Below the pieces are notes generated by a model that worked only from the letters and a program-made list of their open reading frames with translations, was not told where the DNA came from and made no database searches. A stretch of DNA of 36,618 bases from the NCBI GenBank assembly GCA_046049675.1, contig JBJORA010000089.1, positions 1 through 36,618 on the forward strand, in the 5' to 3' direction. The stretch's first letter is position 1, and each line of letters begins with the position of its first letter. Source of the DNA: CAIXQW01 sp046049675. GTDB lineage: Bacteria > Bacteroidota > Bacteroidia > Chitinophagales > Chitinophagaceae. Positions 24,372 through 32,475 of this stretch are shown one piece after another. Position numbers and translations under genes: made by a program.

Positions 24372-26012
24372 ATGACAAAAGAAGAACTTGAATTCAACAA
24401 GAATGAAGATGCGATGAGCCTTGCGGTAGGCGAAATGAAACGCATTTTTGATGAGCAAATTGCCATTGGTGGTGGCAAAAAAGCGATGGATAAGGCAAAA
24501 GAGAAAGGCAAGCTTTCTCCACGCGACCGTATTGCATATTTGATAGATAAAAATACTGCCTTCGTTGAAATTGGAAACTTTGCCGCATACGATATGTACA
24601 AAGAGCAAGGTGGTTGCGCCTGTGCAGGTACCGTTGCTGGCATAGGCTATGTAAGTGGCAAGCAATGTGTAATTGTTGCCAACGATAATACAGTAAAGGC
24701 TGGTGCTTGGTTTCCTTTGAGTGGCAAAAAGAATTTGCGCTTGCAAGAAATTGCAATGGAAAACCATTTACCAATTATCTACTTGGTAGATAGTGCAGGT
24801 GTTTTTCTGCCAATGCAAAACGAAATTTTCCCAGACAAAGAACACTTCGGCAGAATATTTAGAAACAACGCCATTATGAGCGGCATGGGTATTACACAAA
24901 TTGCTGCAGTGATGGGTAGTTGTGTTGCTGGTGGTGCGTACTTACCAATCATGAGCGACGAGACCTTAATGGTTAAAGAAAATGGCTCTATCTTTTTAGC
25001 TGGTCCATTTTTAGTAAAAGCTGCGATAGGTGAAGATATTGATATACAAACTTTAGGTGGCGCAAAAACCCACAACGAAATTAGTGGTATTGCCGATTAC
25101 CAATTTGACACCGAGCAAGAATGCCTAGACCAGGTGCGACGCATCATGGATAAAGTTGGCGCTAAGCCAAAAGCGGGTTTTGATCGTGCCGAAAGCATTG
25201 CACCTGCACGTGCAGCACGCGATGTATACGGCATTGTGAGCCCCGACAATAGCAAGCAATACGATGTTCGCGATGTAATTAGTTGTATTGCCGATGCGAA
25301 TTCGTTTGATGAGTTTAAAGCAGAATTTGGCAAGACAATTGTGTGCGGCTATGCACGTGTAGATGGATGGGCTGTAGGCTTTGTAGCCAACCAACGTAAA
25401 ATTGTAAAAAGTGGCAAAGGCGAAATGCAATTGGGCGGTGTTATATATAACGACAGCGCAGACAAGGCCGCAAGATTTATTCTTAATTGTAATCAAAAGA
25501 AAATACCACTTGTATTCTTGCAAGATGTTACGGGCTTTATGGTTGGTAGCAGAAGCGAACATAGTGGTATCATTAAAGATGGTGCAAAACTTGTAAACGC
25601 TGTAGCCAATAGTATCGTGCCAAAAATTACAATTGTAATTGGTAATAGCTATGGTGCAGGCAACTATGCCATGTGCGGCAAAGCATACGATCCACGCTTT
25701 ATTTATGCATGGCCAAATGCAAAAATTGCTGTGATGGGTGGCGAGCAAGCAGCCAAAACTTTATTGCAAATTCAAGTAGCAAGTTTAAAGAGCAAAGGCG
25801 AAGAGATTAGCGCAGAAAAAGAAGCTGCATTGCTGCAAGAAATTACTGCCAAATACCAAAGCGAAACAAGTAGCTACTATGCTGCAGCTCGCTTGTGGGT
25901 AGATAGTATTATTGATCCAATAGACACGCGCAAAGTAATTAGTGAAGGCATCAATGCTGCCAACCACAATTCAGAAGACAAGCCACTTAGAATAGGCGTT
26001 TTCCAAGTGTAG
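24372..26012 (+). CDS. acyl-CoA carboxylase carboxyltransferase (beta) subunit, methylcrotonyl-CoA type
   Basis: The 546 residues form the two crotonase-like halves of a biotin-dependent carboxyltransferase. The N-half has VDSAGVFLPMQNEIFPDKEH, FGRIFRNNAIMSGMGI and VMGSCVAGGAYLPIMSDE. The C-half has FLQDVTGFMVGS, GNSYGAGNYAMCG and RFIYAWPNAKIAVMGGEQAA, and the end is LRIGVFQV. The DSAG..LP....FPD..HFGRIF pattern matches methylcrotonyl-CoA carboxylase beta (leucine breakdown) better than propionyl-CoA carboxylase, but substrate calls in this family are uncertain. The biotin carboxylase/BCCP (alpha) subunit is not adjacent and must be encoded elsewhere. It is convergent with the helicase gene, 24 bp away. 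Confidence 0.9.
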   Translation: MTKEELEFNKNEDAMSLAVGEMKRIFDEQIAIGGGKKAMDKAKEKGKLSPRDRIAYLIDKNTAFVEIGNFAAYDMYKEQGGCACAGTVAGIGYVSGKQCVIVANDNTVKAGAWFPLSGKKNLRLQEIAMENHLPIIYLVDSAGVFLPMQNEIFPDKEHFGRIFRNNAIMSGMGITQIAAVMGSCVAGGAYLPIMSDETLMVKENGSIFLAGPFLVKAAIGEDIDIQTLGGAKTHNEISGIADYQFDTEQECLDQVRRIMDKVGAKPKAGFDRAESIAPARAARDVYGIVSPDNSKQYDVRDVISCIADANSFDEFKAEFGKTIVCGYARVDGWAVGFVANQRKIVKSGKGEMQLGGVIYNDSADKAARFILNCNQKKIPLVFLQDVTGFMVGSRSEHSGIIKDGAKLVNAVANSIVPKITIVIGNSYGAGNYAMCGKAYDPRFIYAWPNAKIAVMGGEQAAKTLLQIQVASLKSKGEEISAEKEAALLQEITAKYQSETSSYYAAARLWVDSIIDPIDTRKVISEGINAANHNSEDKPLRIGVFQV

Positions 26013-26036
26013 GTTGCAGCTGCGTTATTGTAGCAA

Positions 26037-28451
26037 CTACCAAGTTGTAGCTGCTTCTACCATACGTGCTATTTTGGTTTCTAGGCTTTCTGTGCTATGC
26101 TTTTCGCGCAATTGATCTACAATCAGCGGAAAGCAAAATGGGCTAGGGCGCTCTAATTGTTGAATGTGTATCTTTTGCGCTTGCATGCGCTTAAAACTAT
26201 CTTGCATACGTTGCACATCTAATTGAAAATCCAATACTTCTTGGAACGCTTGTTGGTAGAGTAAATTTTCGGGCTCGTATTGCTGATACACTTCAAAAAA
26301 CAATTGTGCACTTGCTTGCAAATGTCTTGCTTTCTTTTGCTCGCCAGGATAACCATTAAAAACTAAGCCACTAATGCAGGCAATATCTCTAAAGCAGCGC
26401 CTTGCCATTTCTGTTGCATTTACACTCTGCAGCACATCGTGTACTAACCTGCTGTCGTCAAACAAGCCTTCGTCAATTAAAGTCTGCACGTCTACTTCTT
26501 CGCTAAGCAAAAGTTCCAAGCCGTAATCGTTCATGGCCATGCTTATGCTAATTGGCAAGCGCTGACCAATACGATAAGCTAGCACGCTAGCAATACCTTC
26601 GTGAATAAATCGGCCTTCAAAGGGATAGATAAAAATATGAAAACCATCTACACTTCTAAGCGTTTCTATCAACAAGGTATTGAGCAGTGGCAGGCGACTT
26701 ATACTGTTTTGTAATTCTAATACAGGCGCAAGCACATCAAGTTCCTTGTAGTCGTAAATGCCTTTATTGTAAAGATCTATTTGGATTTTAATAGCATCTC
26801 CTAACTGTGAACTTAATGGTAGGCGACCTCCCATATAACTAGGTACAATACCTTTTGTACTATTAGATTTACGCACATGCACCTCCATATCCTTTATGCG
26901 CACCAATTGCAAACAATGCCCTGCAAACCAAAACACATCGCCAGGTTTTAATCTACTTGTAAACCATTCTTCTACTTGCCCAAGTCGTTTACCGCCAACG
27001 TATTTGATGACCATCATTGCATCGCTTACAATTGTACCAATACTAATGCGATGCATACGTGAAACACCGTGACTTGCTACATGGTAACGGTCGCCAACAA
27101 GATGCACCTTATTGTACTCGGCATAAGCCCCAAGGCTTGCTCCGCCAACGGTAATAAAAGAAATGCACTTATCAAACTCTTCGTCTGTGATAGCTGCGTA
27201 GCAGTGTGTTTGCCTTATTTGCTGTAGAACTTCGCCACTGCGGAAACCGTTACTAATACTGAGCGTGACTAAAAATTGTACAAGTACATCAAAGCACTTT
27301 TTGTACGGAATACGTTGCTCTAAGTTATTGTTGGCCATGGCGTGTTGCACGGCGGCACCTTCAATAATTTCTAAGGTATTTGTAGGTGCATAGTAAAGTT
27401 TGCTCACTACGTGTGGCTGATGTCCGCTGCGACCAGCTCTTTGCATCACACGGGCAATACCTTTTGGCGAGCCTATTTGCACAACAGCATCCACAGGATG
27501 AAAGTCTACACCAAGATCAAGACTACTTGTTGCAACTACCGCTTTTAGTTTTCCAGTATGCAAATTGCTTTCTACCCAGGCTCTAATATCTTGACTTAAA
27601 CTGCCATGGTGTAATGCAATAATACCAGCAAGCTCTGGTGCATAATCGAGTATGCGTTGATACCACAACTCTGCTTGTCCGCGTGTATTTGTAAAGATAA
27701 GCGTGCTATTACTTGTGTTGACGATGTCTATAACTTGCGGTAACAATTGTAAACCCAAGTGTCCTGCCCAAGAATAGGTCTCTATATTTTCTGGAAAGAT
27801 GGTTTGAAAAGCAATCTTCTTTTTGAGTTTACTTTTTATGATGCAGGTATTATTAAAGCCATGCAAGAGGATATCCTTAGCTTCTAATAAATTTCCGATA
27901 GTTGCACTAATACCCCAAACAATTAAGTTGGGATTAATGCTGCGCAAATGAGCAATCGCTAATTCAATTTGTACACCACGCTTTGTGCCAAGTAGTTCGT
28001 GCCATTCGTCAACGATGATAAACTTTAATTGGCTAAAGAAACTATCGTAGTTTTTATTGGTAAACAACAAATGAATACTTTCTGGCGTGCTTACTAGCGC
28101 ATGAGGTGGTTTTAGTTTTTGCTTCTGACGTTGCGCACTCGCTGTATCGCCTGTACGTAATTCTACGCGATAGTTTAATTGCAAATCTTCGCTCACTGTA
28201 TTCGTGGCATTTACAATTTCTTTGCTTAGCGCTCGTAGTGGGGTAAGCCAAAGCGCATGCAAGCCTTCTGCCTGCTGAGCTTGCGAAAAATAGTGCTGTA
28301 AAACACCAAACCAAATTGCGTAGGTCTTACCAAAGCCTGTTGGTGCATTGAGCAGACCGCTTTTGCCATCAGCAATAGCTTGCCATGTGTCTTTTTGAAA
28401 CACATGTGGTGTAAAGCCACGTTGCTCAAACCATTGCTCAGCTAGGTGCAT
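26037..28451 (-). CDS. ligase-associated DEXH-box DNA helicase (Lhr-like)
   Basis: The 804 residues match Lhr-core helicases of the ligase-associated DNA damage response cluster. Motif I is APTGFGKT (36-43), motif II DEWH (148-151) and motif III SAT (182-184). Motif IV is FTNTRGQAELWY, motif V SSLDLGVDF and motif VI QRAGRSGH. After the two RecA-like domains come the winged-helix and Lhr-type C-terminal domains (for example WFTSRLKPGDVFWFAGHCLQLVRI). All ATPase motifs look intact, so it should be an active 3'-5' type helicase, by family knowledge. It is the last gene of an exonuclease-ligase-helicase operon, 69 bp after the ligase frame ends. Confidence 0.93.
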   Translation of the reverse strand: MHLAEQWFEQRGFTPHVFQKDTWQAIADGKSGLLNAPTGFGKTYAIWFGVLQHYFSQAQQAEGLHALWLTPLRALSKEIVNATNTVSEDLQLNYRVELRTGDTASAQRQKQKLKPPHALVSTPESIHLLFTNKNYDSFFSQLKFIIVDEWHELLGTKRGVQIELAIAHLRSINPNLIVWGISATIGNLLEAKDILLHGFNNTCIIKSKLKKKIAFQTIFPENIETYSWAGHLGLQLLPQVIDIVNTSNSTLIFTNTRGQAELWYQRILDYAPELAGIIALHHGSLSQDIRAWVESNLHTGKLKAVVATSSLDLGVDFHPVDAVVQIGSPKGIARVMQRAGRSGHQPHVVSKLYYAPTNTLEIIEGAAVQHAMANNNLEQRIPYKKCFDVLVQFLVTLSISNGFRSGEVLQQIRQTHCYAAITDEEFDKCISFITVGGASLGAYAEYNKVHLVGDRYHVASHGVSRMHRISIGTIVSDAMMVIKYVGGKRLGQVEEWFTSRLKPGDVFWFAGHCLQLVRIKDMEVHVRKSNSTKGIVPSYMGGRLPLSSQLGDAIKIQIDLYNKGIYDYKELDVLAPVLELQNSISRLPLLNTLLIETLRSVDGFHIFIYPFEGRFIHEGIASVLAYRIGQRLPISISMAMNDYGLELLLSEEVDVQTLIDEGLFDDSRLVHDVLQSVNATEMARRCFRDIACISGLVFNGYPGEQKKARHLQASAQLFFEVYQQYEPENLLYQQAFQEVLDFQLDVQRMQDSFKRMQAQKIHIQQLERPSPFCFPLIVDQLREKHSTESLETKIARMVEAATTW

Positions 28452-28520
28452 CGTGTAAAAGTATTGCTATTGTTAAATTGATGGAAGGCTAGTGGCATTG
28501 TAAGTTCTGATAGGCTAGTG

Positions 28521-30098
28521 TTATCGTGTAAGCATTTCTAATAATTCCTGTCTTGTACTTGCTTCTGTGATTGCTTTTTCTTTGTGCCATGCTACAATAC
28601 GAACGCCTGAAGCAACAAAACCACTTTTATGCCTGCTACTTTCGTAAATGTCATCGCAAGCTAATTCGAATACTTGAACTGCATTGACGCTGCGCACAGG
28701 TCCAAATTTTTCCTTAGTATTTTTCTTTACCCATTCCATAAGTTGTTTAGCATCGTCGTCGCTTAAGCCGAGTGTAGCTTTGGTAAAAGGCTTAAGCTCT
28801 TCTCCATGCCAAATTGCAAAGCTATATTCGTTAAGCACTTGTCCATTGCTTTGAATACTGGGCTGCACGTACAACAAAATAGCTTGTACATGCAAGGGCG
28901 ATGCTTGCCATGCAAAATTGGCTTGCCGTGCGTTATCATATGACGCAAACTTGTGCTGCATCTGTATTGCTTTTGCATTGATATGTCGCAGGGCGCTATG
29001 CTTAGCATAAAGTGCAGTCCAATTGTCGCAATAAATCTGCTCTGGCAAGGTTAGCAGTGTCTGATTTTTAAGCAAGCTGCAAAGTATTTCGTAACGCTCG
29101 TTAAAGCTAAGCTGCCGTATGTCGCATCCTTTTAACTGCAATAAATCTCTCACAACTAATGTAATAGAAATTTCTTGCAGCAGCTTATTACTTGGAGGTT
29201 TTGCTTCAAGTCTTTTTTGCACTAAGGCTGCATGTGGTTTATGATTGGCATTAAAAGAAATAATTTCAGCATCTATAATAGTACCGCTTGGTAATACCGT
29301 ATGTAAGTTCTGTAATTCTGGCAAATGTGCTGTTATAAGCTCATGCGTTGCTGTATAAATTGCTGTTGCGTTTTCATCAACTACTATTTGACAGCGTACT
29401 CCTCCGTACAAATACGTCAAATGCCAATCTGCAATATCACCAAGGGCTTCAAAATTAGGCTCAGCCTGTAGGTCAATCTTACACAGCTCAAACGGCTTTT
29501 GTAATCGTGAACTTGTTGCTTCTTTCAATAAAACTATTGCTTCACGGAGCGATGCTACACTTGGCTTGACGAGCAAATGCTGTACAACATGCTCATCAAC
29601 ATCAAAATGACTTGCAAGTGCTTTTGAAAGTACAACCTTACTAATAGGTGAACGATAAGTACCGCACACAAGTTTTGAAAATAAAAAAAGACTCTCGGGC
29701 GCTAGTGTTTGCCAACACTGCTGTACAAAATGCTTTTTGTCTTGCAAACTCGCAGTACCTATTGCAATCATTTCTTCAAGCAATTCAGACAGTGCTGTTT
29801 GGTTCTGTGCACTAGCATCCTTTGCTAGCAACAGTGCAATTGTTTCTGGCACATTACCTACATGAGCAACTGAAGTTTCAAAAAGCCAAACAGGCGTATT
29901 ACATATCGCCATAGCTGCTGCTTGTGCTTGCTGTTGAGTGAGTAAGCGCTTTGGCTTTTTACCACATAAAACCCAGATGACGTAGGGTAGTTCCACATCG
30001 CTGACACTTGCAAAATACTTTAGCAAGGCGCTAATAACAAGTGCGTCGTCTTTGCTATTCAACTCTAGTTGTGAATGTAATGCTGCAAATGCCTTCAT
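28521..30098 (-). CDS. ATP-dependent DNA ligase homologue with a degenerate active site (pseudoligase)
   Basis: The 525-residue frame aligns end to end with the ATP-dependent ligases of the ligase-associated repair cluster. The DNA-binding N-domain starts MKAFAALHSQLE and has LCGKKPKRLL and ETIALLLAKD. The C-terminal OB-fold has NTKEKFGPVRSV, VFELACDDI and RHKSGF. The nucleotidyltransferase core is changed at nearly every catalytic site. Motif I, normally W-K-Y-D-G-x-R, reads YLYGGVR, with Leu230 for the AMP-accepting Lys and Gly232 for Asp. Motif IV (E-G-x-M-x-K) reads KAIQMQ, with Gln381 for Lys. Motif V (K-W-K) reads AWQ (396-398). The motif III Glu278 and Arg235 remain. There are no stops or frameshifts, so the protein is probably made but cannot form ligase-AMP. 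It lies 8 bp after the exonuclease gene. Confidence 0.9.
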   Translation of the reverse strand: MKAFAALHSQLELNSKDDALVISALLKYFASVSDVELPYVIWVLCGKKPKRLLTQQQAQAAAMAICNTPVWLFETSVAHVGNVPETIALLLAKDASAQNQTALSELLEEMIAIGTASLQDKKHFVQQCWQTLAPESLFLFSKLVCGTYRSPISKVVLSKALASHFDVDEHVVQHLLVKPSVASLREAIVLLKEATSSRLQKPFELCKIDLQAEPNFEALGDIADWHLTYLYGGVRCQIVVDENATAIYTATHELITAHLPELQNLHTVLPSGTIIDAEIISFNANHKPHAALVQKRLEAKPPSNKLLQEISITLVVRDLLQLKGCDIRQLSFNERYEILCSLLKNQTLLTLPEQIYCDNWTALYAKHSALRHINAKAIQMQHKFASYDNARQANFAWQASPLHVQAILLYVQPSIQSNGQVLNEYSFAIWHGEELKPFTKATLGLSDDDAKQLMEWVKKNTKEKFGPVRSVNAVQVFELACDDIYESSRHKSGFVASGVRIVAWHKEKAITEASTRQELLEMLTR

Positions 30099-30106
30099 TC
30101 GATGCC

Positions 30107-31093
30107 TTAATTATGACCCTCCCACAGCGTTTCTAAAACTTGCCCATTCAATTGCATTTCTTCGCTTACGTATCGCGCCAGCACATCACTAAAGCCATGC
30201 GTTACAAAAATATGTTCTGCTTTGGTAGCACCAATGGCTTGTAGCAACCCTTTCCAATCACAGTGGTCACTTATGGCGAAGCCTGCATCAGCATTGCCGC
30301 GTTGCTGCTGTTGTTTGCGCAATAACATCCATCCACTACAAACTGCACTTCTGTAAGGCGCAAAGGGTTGTAAAAGTTCGGCACTGTTTGCATTTGGCGG
30401 CACAATGATGATGCAAGGCGCTTGAGGATTTGGTAATGCAGTACCTAGCACTTTATAATCTACCATTGTAAAGCCGAGCGCCGCTGTAGTATCTGCTACC
30501 GACTGATGTACATATACAGGCATAGAAAGATCTTTAATTGCATGCAGCAATCGTTGCGATTTGCCAAGACTGTATCCCATTAAGACTGAATTAAGCTTGT
30601 TGCTTGCATTATCTACAATCCAGGTACATAATTGTTCATCGGCTTGTGCCGGTGGGGCAAAATCGTAAACGGGCAAGCCAAATGTACTTTCAGTAATAAA
30701 ATGGCTGCATGCTACAGGTTCATAAGGCACAGTAAGTCCATCTGCACTCACCTTGTAATCGCCACTTACTACCCATACTTCATTGCCATATGCAAGACGA
30801 ACTTGTGCACTGCCAATAATATGGCCTGCAGGGTGTAAGCTAATGTCTACGCCATTAATTGAAATGTGCTGCTCATAATTCAGGGTTTCAATATTGATTT
30901 GCTTACCTAAGCGCAGCTTTAGTATTTCCCTACTGTCAGTATGTGCTAAATAACTTTTATGTCCACGGTATGCATGATCGCTGTGTGCATGCGTAATGAT
31001 GGCCTTTGGCACTGCTCGCCAAGGATCAATGTATACATCGGCTTGCGCACAGTATAAACCATATTTTGTTGAAGTAAGCAACACTGCTTGCAA
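30107..31093 (-). CDS. ligase-associated DNA exonuclease, metallo-beta-lactamase fold
   Basis: The 328 residues belong to the MBL/beta-CASP-like nucleases that accompany the repair ligase and helicase. Metal-binding motifs are all visible: HAHSDH (35-40), HPAGHIIGSAQ (about 92-102), SGDYK, and C-terminal SDHCDW and VTHGFSD. The opening GLYCAQADVYIDPWRAVPKA is standard for the family. No ATG precedes the conserved sequence; the best start is TTG at 31091-31093, with a GTG three codons further in as an alternative. It is the first gene of the operon, 8 bp before the ligase. By family knowledge it trims DNA ends during repair. Confidence 0.92.
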   Translation of the reverse strand: MQAVLLTSTKYGLYCAQADVYIDPWRAVPKAIITHAHSDHAYRGHKSYLAHTDSREILKLRLGKQINIETLNYEQHISINGVDISLHPAGHIIGSAQVRLAYGNEVWVVSGDYKVSADGLTVPYEPVACSHFITESTFGLPVYDFAPPAQADEQLCTWIVDNASNKLNSVLMGYSLGKSQRLLHAIKDLSMPVYVHQSVADTTAALGFTMVDYKVLGTALPNPQAPCIIIVPPNANSAELLQPFAPYRSAVCSGWMLLRKQQQQRGNADAGFAISDHCDWKGLLQAIGATKAEHIFVTHGFSDVLARYVSEEMQLNGQVLETLWEGHN

Positions 31094-31143
31094 AGATGAA
31101 TATTTGCAAGCATATACACTGATACTTTTTGTAGCGAGATGTG

Positions 31144-31698
31144 CTAGTTTCTAAAGAACACGTCTGCGCTAGCACTTACAGCAATAGCATCAGTCGTAGC
31201 GCATTGTATGTTAAAGATATGCTGCTTAACAGGAGCAGTTAAGGTGGCGGCAACTGCGGTATCGAGCGTACATCGTGTTTCAATGGACCCGCCTGTGCTA
31301 ATATTGTTTTCCATCGTCCAATGTGCTGCGAGTGAAGGCGCTTTAAGTAAATTAGTTCCTGCAGCAAGTGTTGCATTGCCTACCACTATATCCTGGTCGC
31401 TCGTTAAAATATAAGAGGTGCTATCAAATGCATTTGTCCATGTATAGTAAAAGGTAAATGCATTGCATGTGCTTATCAGTGATGGCATTTGTACCATACA
31501 GGTTTTCTTATTATTCCACATTGCAGGCGCACCTATTAGGATTTGCAGTGAGTTGTCCACAGTGTCGTATGAAGTGCCTTTTGCATATAAAGCAATTTTA
31601 CAAATCTTTGCTGTTCTTTTACCGCAGGACATAGCGACAATAGAGGCAATGTAGAGAAATGCAAGGATGGCAGTGGATTTGATGAATAGTTTGCTCAT
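31144..31698 (-). CDS. small lipoprotein-like protein, paralogue 1, function unknown
   Basis: The ATG at 31698 gives 184 residues with a hydrophobic leader, MSKLFIKSTAILAFLYIASI, ending in a possible lipobox (VAMSC). A longer frame back to 31731 would put 11 residues before the signal and is less likely. The mature part shares a clear pattern with the next gene upstream: AKICK, TCM..MPSLI.TCNA, a LTS/AGTN.L.APSL..HW region, C.LD and VKQH....QC.TTD. The five shared Cys suggest disulfides outside the cytoplasm. I know no family for it. It sits 50 bp before the exonuclease gene on the same strand. Confidence 0.65.
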   Translation of the reverse strand: MSKLFIKSTAILAFLYIASIVAMSCGKRTAKICKIALYAKGTSYDTVDNSLQILIGAPAMWNNKKTCMVQMPSLISTCNAFTFYYTWTNAFDSTSYILTSDQDIVVGNATLAAGTNLLKAPSLAAHWTMENNISTGGSIETRCTLDTAVAATLTAPVKQHIFNIQCATTDAIAVSASADVFFRN

Positions 31699-31797
31699 AT
31701 TGAAAAGCGATTTACAATATAGACGATACAAACACCATCATACTTTGGCGATCGCAATATTGTACAACACCCTTAAAAAAGAAAACGCCTTTAAATA

Positions 31798-32355
31798 TTA
31801 CTGAAAATACACCTCCGTGCTATCAACAAGGCTCACACCATCCGTAGTACTGCATTGAAACTTCATTTGGTGCTGTTTTACAGCAGTACTTATTGTACTT
31901 AGGATTGCGCTATCTAATGCGCAGCCTGTATAGATTTCACCATCTCCAAGATCGATATTGTTGTTTAGTCGCCAATGCGGTACAAGGGATGGCGCCGTTA
32001 ACCAATTTGTGCCAGCAGGCACCGTAGTTCCTCCAACATTTAAAGCTTGGTTACTCGTCAACACATAGCTTGTAGGGTCAAACTTATTACTCCATTCAAC
32101 AAACTCAGTCCATGCATTGCATGTGCCAATTAACGAAGGCATACTTCGCATACAAGTTACATTTTGATTCATGTTCCTCGTAGCCGAAATCTTAATGTAC
32201 AATCTAGTCGCGATTGGCGTATAAACTGTTCCATTTGAAGTCATTTCCATTTTACAAATCTTAGCTACAGGATTTTTTCTACACGCTTGACCTAAAATAG
32301 AAAAGCCATAAAGTATGGCGATAATTGCTAAAGATTTTGAAATTAGATTTTGCAT
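31798..32355 (-). CDS. small lipoprotein-like protein, paralogue 2, function unknown
   Basis: The 185 residues begin MQNLISKSLAIIAILYGFSI, with a weak lipobox ending in QAC. The rest aligns along its length with the gene at 31144-31698, with all five non-lipid cysteines conserved, so the two are a tandem duplication that has diverged substantially. Shared motifs include KICK, TCM.SMPSLIGTCNAWT, VPAGTNWLTAPSLVPHW and KQH..KFQCSTTDG. It is about 100 bp from its paralogue and divergent from the mutase gene. Its role is unknown; a cell-surface location is inferred from the signal. Confidence 0.65.
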   Translation of the reverse strand: MQNLISKSLAIIAILYGFSILGQACRKNPVAKICKMEMTSNGTVYTPIATRLYIKISATRNMNQNVTCMRSMPSLIGTCNAWTEFVEWSNKFDPTSYVLTSNQALNVGGTTVPAGTNWLTAPSLVPHWRLNNNIDLGDGEIYTGCALDSAILSTISTAVKQHQMKFQCSTTDGVSLVDSTEVYFQ

Positions 32356-32461
32356 CTTGGTAAGTTGTTGTTTTGATTAAGGATACTTTATTTCTGTGGC
32401 AAATATAAGCAAGCTTGAGCAATCTAATATTATTATTCACAATTACACAGCGGTCATGGCT

Positions 32462-32469
32462 TAAATTTG
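32462..32469 (+). promoter_or_regulatory. -7 box TAAATTTG for the mutase gene
   Basis: It is an exact TAnnTTTG match ending only 6 bases before the ATG at 32476. Transcription would start at or beside the start codon, so the mRNA is predicted to be leaderless or nearly so. Confidence 0.5.
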
Positions 32470-32475
32470 CTACTT

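Noticed and set aside
24336..25748. Long minus-strand frames opposite the carboxylase gene
   Set aside because: They are shadows of a well-conserved plus-strand gene, with Cys/His-rich nonsense composition.
26009..26040. Hairpin between the carboxylase and helicase genes
   Set aside because: The stem has a bulge and a 15-nt loop, overlaps the stop codon and lacks a T-tract; too weak to call a terminator.
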